From assembly GCF_004798865.1 (NCBI RefSeq), contig NW_025335468.1:5099587-5163586 (forward strand): DNA of 64,000 nt. Direction: 5' to 3'. The notes under the pieces were generated by a model, which saw nothing but the letters and a program-made list of their open reading frames with translations, did no database searches and had not been told where the DNA came from. Positions 61,593-64,000 of this stretch are shown here, piece after piece. How positions within the stretch are numbered: the first letter of the stretch is position 1; every line of letters starts with the position of its first letter. This DNA comes from Varanus komodoensis (lineage: Eukaryota; Chordata; Lepidosauria; Squamata; Varanidae). The translations under genes and the position numbers were made by a program.

Positions 61593-62981
61593 TGGTGAGA
61601 TTGAGGAGGTAGCCAAGGCTGTGGTAAATGGGGAACAGTGCAGAACTTGTCCAGTGCAGACTGATGCCTGACTCAGGAAGGGCCTTGCAGCAAATTTAGT
61701 TGCCAGGATTCTTCCTGGGTGCCTAAATGCGGCTTTTGTTTTTCCTGCCAAGGCTATTTCTACACACAGTGCTTCATTTTTCTGTGTTTCTATCAGGTCT
61801 CACCAAGCTTGCCAGCATGCCTGTTGGTGGGGGTGTAGCAGTCTCTGCTGGAGGTTCCGCTGCACCTGCTGCAGGTACTGCACCAGCTGCTGGTGAGTGT
61901 TTGTTTGTTTGATTTATATCTTGCTTCTTTTTAAAAAGAACTCAAAGTAGCTTACATTATTCTCCTACTGCTCTCAGTCTTAGTCCCACAGTAACAACCC
62001 TGTGAGGTAGGTTAGGCTGAGAGTCTGTGATTGATGCAACGTCATCCAGTTGGCTCCATGGCTGAGCAGAGACTAGAACCCAGATTGCTTGAGACCCAGT
62101 CCTGCACTCTTAACCACTACACCAAACTGGCTCTCTGTACAGAGTATGATATATCATGATTAAAAACCCAGCTAAACAAGCTGGGCTAACCTGCTGCAGG
62201 TAGGAATGGAGAAAGTTGATATTAACCTAAATTGTAGCATATAATTATCACAAAATAAATTGTTGACTGGCCAAAACATAGGATCCAATATTGCCTTGGT
62301 TAAACCTAGCCAGTTCCCATGCTCTTTCGGTAAAGAAAGCTTATCTTTGAAAAATTGAAAAAGCTGTATCACCAATTACACTTATAAAAATTTACAGAAA
62401 GGACATTTTAGTTGTTTAACGTTCAGATGGATCCTCCTCAGCTCTGATGTCCCATGCTTTCTCTGGTTGACATTTGGCCACATCCTTTTAGTCTTTCAAT
62501 CTAGGTGACACTGTATATCAATGTAGAAAGTGGAACTTCAAAATAATTCACCTCTTCAAACACCATCCCAGGCATCCTAGTGTTCTCCTGATGTTTTGAG
62601 CTACAATTCTGATTATCTCTGCCCATCGGCCCTGCTGGCTGGCTGGCGCATACTAGAATTGTAGTCCAAACCATTAGCAGGGGTTTCAAGTTGCCTGTTC
62701 CTGTCCTATCCGGCTTGTATTTGAGTCTAAAGCAACTCAATGAAAGGCAACATCTGCCTTCAGCAATTCCAGTAGTGCTTTTGTGCAGATTTTTTTCTAA
62801 CTCATAATTATTTGAACCACCTATTTCATGTTTAAGCCAAATAAGCATACAAATAGGTTGCTTTGAGGATTTCCAGCTAACTGTAAATTATTTTGTCTTT
62901 GCAGCAGAAGAAAAGAAAGAAGAAAAGAAAGAAGAGTCTGAAGAATCAGATGATGATATGGGATTTGGACTGTTTGACTAA
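53806..62981 (+). CDS. RPLP2: RPLP2, 60S acidic ribosomal protein P2 (complete, 4 coding exons)
   Basis: Acidic P2 protein of the large-subunit lateral stalk, which pairs with P1 on P0 and recruits elongation factors. Coding exons 53806-53928, 57698-57746, 61797-61892 and 62905-62981 join to 345 nt, 114 aa plus stop (human 115). It has the P2 start MRYIAAFLL, the dimerisation helices (DIKKILDSVGIE, VISELNGKN-like INELNGKN), an Ala/Gly/Pro hinge, an acidic EEKKEE run and the invariant C-terminus SDDDMGFGLFD. That tail is the site bound by elongation factors and by ribosome-inactivating lectins. All exons are GT-AG. The introns total about 10 kb, long for this gene (about 2.9 kb overall in human), and full of repeats. 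Confidence 0.97.
53929..55218 (+). other. RPLP2: RPLP2 intron 2, left part
   Basis: A block at 54,325-54,510 (GAAGTAAGCCCTATTGG; GGGTTGAAGTAAGAC) looks like two degraded copies of the dispersed AAGTCCCATTG repeat. The rest is unrecognised. Confidence 0.45.
55219..55752. mobile_element. Tigger-like (Tc1/mariner) DNA element with GC-rich core
   Basis: Ends CAGTGGTACCTTGGCTCACG and CTGAGGTACCACTA are inverted relatives, preceded by a TA target dinucleotide at 55,217. Both end regions have the extended Tigger-like form (AACTTAATCCATTCC; GACCCTATTCGG). The 55,385-55,670 core is GC-rich and repeats GAGATGGCCG/GATCTCGGCCAT units in both orientations. No transposase, so it is non-autonomous. It lies in RPLP2 intron 2. 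Confidence 0.75.
56165..56270 (+). mobile_element. CR1-like 3' end fragment
   Basis: TGGGCAGCTGGTTGGCCACC, GAACAGCATGGTGGACGAGA and TTCGTTCTTATG match the end of the CR1-like copy at 51,345-51,425. Confidence 0.55.
56271..57490 (+). other. RPLP2: RPLP2 intron 2, right part
   Basis: No gene or clear repeat recognised before the TAAA microsatellite. Confidence 0.45.
57494..57541. repeat. (TAAA)n microsatellite
   Basis: About 11-12 AAAT/TAAA units. It makes a spurious YLFI-repeat reading frame on the minus strand. Confidence 0.95.
57698..57746 (+). CDS. RPLP2: RPLP2 coding exon 2
   Basis: A 49-nt exon encoding VINELNGKNVEDVIAQ plus one base, matching human VISELNGKNIEDVIAQ. The acceptor is TTTCCACAG|GTC and the donor CTCAAG|GTAAGT. 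Confidence 0.97.
57950..58185 (-). pseudogene. Diverged duplicate of PIDD1 coding exon 6 and adjoining intron, inside RPLP2 intron 3
   Basis: The plus strand reads TTGGCTTACCTACC then CTTTACTCTGGTTCCTAAAT, followed by ATTCCA and CCCACTGAAGGTT. The PIDD1 locus at 37,725-37,790 reads CTGGCTTACCTTTCC, TTTTACTCTGGTTCCTAAAT, ATTCCA and CCCACTGAAGGTT in the same order and spacing. Similarity continues into intron sequence left of the exon (TCTGAACC, TGGAG-CAAGCAG and GTATCAT blocks). The copy is therefore DNA-level, not a spliced retrocopy. It holds the donor side and about half of the exon, has no open frame of interest, and lies antisense to RPLP2. Confidence 0.75.
58330..58845 (+). mobile_element. 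CR1 LINE 3' region
   Basis: Blocks CTCATCTGGAATGCTGTG, TAGTTCTGGGCACCAAG, TCCAGAGGAGGGCAATAAAA, GAGAGACTGAGAGAACTGGG, TATGTTCAGCCATGAGAAC, GGGCTGGACCTAATGGCCAT and CCTTCCAACTCTAGCATTCT are the classic amniote CR1 3' sequence in order. The terminal ATTCTATG repeats are reduced to ATTCTGTG. About 500 bp, 5' truncated, in RPLP2 intron 3, sense. Confidence 0.85.
58846..61214 (+). other. RPLP2: RPLP2 intron 3, right part
   Basis: No gene recognised. A 60-codon open frame at 59,161-59,343 shows no family resemblance. No snoRNA identified by eye. Confidence 0.45.
61215..61335 (+). mobile_element. LINE 3' tail fragment
   Basis: GTACTGTTCACCACTCTGGA, then GATATGGAACAGGACGCAAA and AATAAATCAATA, a tail of the L2/CR1-like form. 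Confidence 0.45.
61340..61592 (+). mobile_element. L2-like LINE 3' UTR and tail
   Basis: Starts CTGGCCGGGGCAACTTCTTC, which matches CTGGCCAGGGCAACTTATTT (reverse) of the 49,417 copy. It ends GTAAGCCGCCCCGAGGTTTC, GGCAAGGGGCGGCATAGAAA followed by (TAA)n at about 61,551-61,591. It is the same family as 49,417-50,850, in the opposite orientation. Severely 5' truncated. Confidence 0.75.
61797..61892 (+). CDS. RPLP2: RPLP2 coding exon 3 (hinge)
   Basis: A 96-nt exon encoding GLTKLASMPVGGGVAVSA and then the Ala/Gly/Pro-rich flexible hinge. The acceptor is TTCTATCAG|GTC and the donor GCTG|GTGAGT. It is phase 1 at both ends. Confidence 0.97.
61905..62140 (-). mobile_element. SINE (Sauria-SINE type), minus strand
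   Basis: The plus strand has AAGAACTCAAAGTAGCTTAC, CCCTGTGAGGTAGGTTAGGC, CCATGGCTGAGCAGAGACTA, GAACCCAGATTGCTTG and TTAACCACTACACCAAACTG: the reverse of the SINE in order. It starts 13 bp into RPLP2 intron 4. Confidence 0.75.
62570..62695. repeat. Palindromic MITE-like element, diverged
   Basis: TTTGAGCTACAATTCTGATT and AGAATTGTAGTCCAAACCA form imperfect inverted arms around a CTGGCTGGCTGGCG core. Same family as the 15,640 copy. Confidence 0.45.
62905..62981 (+). CDS. RPLP2: RPLP2 coding exon 4 (acidic C-terminal tail)
   Basis: Encodes the acidic tail ending SDDDMGFGLFD and the TAA stop. The acceptor reads TTTGCAGCAG, a NAGNAG tandem site. Using the first AG gives the 114-aa form; using the second would drop one residue while keeping the frame. 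Confidence 0.97.
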
Positions 62982-63003
62982 AAACATCTTTGAGTTAGTC
63001 TGT

Positions 63004-63009
63004 AATAAA
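63004..63009 (+). terminator. RPLP2: RPLP2 poly(A) signal AATAAA
   Basis: A canonical AATAAA lies 22 nt after the stop codon and is followed by a GT-rich stretch (TTGTTGTGG) about 20 nt later. This predicts cleavage near 63,025-63,030 and a very short 3' UTR, as is usual for ribosomal protein genes. Confidence 0.88.
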
Positions 63010-63030
63010 TTTTTAAGATTATGCATTGTT

Positions 63031-64000
63031 GTGGCCTAATTTATGGGCATGAGCAGAAGAGGCATCATGCAAGAAACTTAGTTGCTTTGATATAATTATA
63101 TCAAAGTTTTCTCTCTTGTGTTGCATTTTAAAGTATATGTTTCTTTTAAAATGGTCCTTTCCATTAAGACGAACCCTTCCATTCCTGGAGCTCATACTTG
63201 GCATTGTCATGGTCAGGTGTACTTGAACTGGGTTTAAGGAAGTATTTCAGTTCTTTGATACAGGTTGATTTTCTCAATATCATTTAACCATTTTTCGTAC
63301 ACTGCTCTGTGCTGAGATTGTTTGCTTAGCAAAACAAACACAAGAGACAGTTCCTATAATATTGCTGTCTTCTAGGCTAAGAGCTGTGCAGTTACAGAAT
63401 ATGTGCTTGCCTGTGAAGGAGATGGGAAAGCAGTACAACTGCAAGAAGTTATTGTGGTGTTGCGTTGCTAGGACTTGACATTGAAGTAATGGAAAAATAC
63501 ATCAATTATGAAAACAATTCTTGTATTCTTCATGTTCTAGCCTAGGTGAAGATGTGGAAGGGTAACTAGATCACCAGTTTACTGTCTGTTTTGAAGTCAG
63601 TAATATCTGAACAGTGTCTAGTTTTCTGCTGTCCATCCTGTTCATGAGGATGTTTGTGGCCTGGAAAAGATTAGAGAGCAACTCTGTGACATCACTAATT
63701 TTCCTGGATCTATTTCTTTAGCCTGCACTACTCTTGTTAACTTGCAAGGCACTCTCTTCCACAGAAGTATTCTCAGCAGCTTTGTATGAATTTTGTTTTT
63801 CTCCTCACAAGGAGTTTGCTTAAAATGTATTCTCAATTTTAATAGGTCTCAATACATTTAACTCTGAATTTCAACATTGCTGTGCTTATTTTAATGTAGC
63901 TAAAATTATACCCTGGCAGTTACTTGCTGCTCAAGAACACACAAGTCAACCAGCCATCCAGCAGCTCTATAGGAGGCTTGCCTAAGAATTGCACAACACC
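63031..64000. other. Intergenic, nothing recognised
   Basis: No coding exon or clear repeat. By human synteny PNPLA2 would come next to the right, but none of its coding sequence is visible. Confidence 0.5.

Noticed and set aside
52641-62904. SNORA52-type H/ACA snoRNA in an RPLP2 intron
   Set aside because: Expected from human, but I could not find a convincing double hairpin with H and ACA boxes by eye. A covariance-model search would be needed to support or exclude it.

Overview
This window is nuclear DNA from an amniote, most likely a squamate reptile (lizard or snake). The clade call rests on the interspersed repeats: tRNA-derived SINEs of the Sauria-SINE kind, several L2/CR1-clade LINEs, a squamate-type L1 tail, hAT and Tigger-like DNA transposons and a short palindromic MITE-like family. 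Coding sequence is under 5% of the window. All coding sequence recognised belongs to two spliced host genes, and no bacterial or plasmid features are present.

Layout. Positions 1 to about 23,990 hold no coding exon that I can recognise. They contain a CpG-rich promoter-like block (about 5,590-6,440) with a perfect CRE, an L1-like tail (13,615-14,115), a decayed endogenous retrovirus fragment (about 19,200-21,240) and old repeats. Positions 23,998-47,121 carry a complete PIDD1 gene on the minus strand. It has 15 coding exons whose phases all agree and which sum to 890 codons plus a stop. Its CpG-rich 5' region lies at about 47,590-48,680. A repeat-filled spacer follows (49,417-52,210: an L2-like LINE, a CR1-like LINE and another LINE tail). 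Then RPLP2 lies on the plus strand, with a CpG/TOP promoter near 52,568, four coding exons between 53,806 and 62,981 (114 aa), and a poly(A) signal at 63,004. The last kilobase is intergenic.

The head-to-head PIDD1-RPLP2 pair matches human 11p15.5 (SLC25A22-PIDD1-RPLP2-PNPLA2). By that synteny the CpG block at 5.6-6.4 kb is a candidate first-exon/promoter region of SLC25A22 on the minus strand, but no SLC25A22 coding exon lies in the window. The two genes are neighbours, not functional partners: PIDD1 is the scaffold of the caspase-2 PIDDosome (and of NEMO/RIP1 signalling), and RPLP2 encodes acidic stalk protein P2 of the 60S ribosome.

The least expected observation is a diverged copy of one PIDD1 coding exon plus adjoining intron inside RPLP2 intron 3 (about 57,950-58,185). 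Other notable structures are an LTR inserted inside a SINE, a hAT element with perfect 8-bp target duplications, a LINE with an apparent 5' inversion, and a (TC)n(AC)n tract just upstream of a PIDD1 splice acceptor. I saw no convincing evidence of a wholly new biological system.
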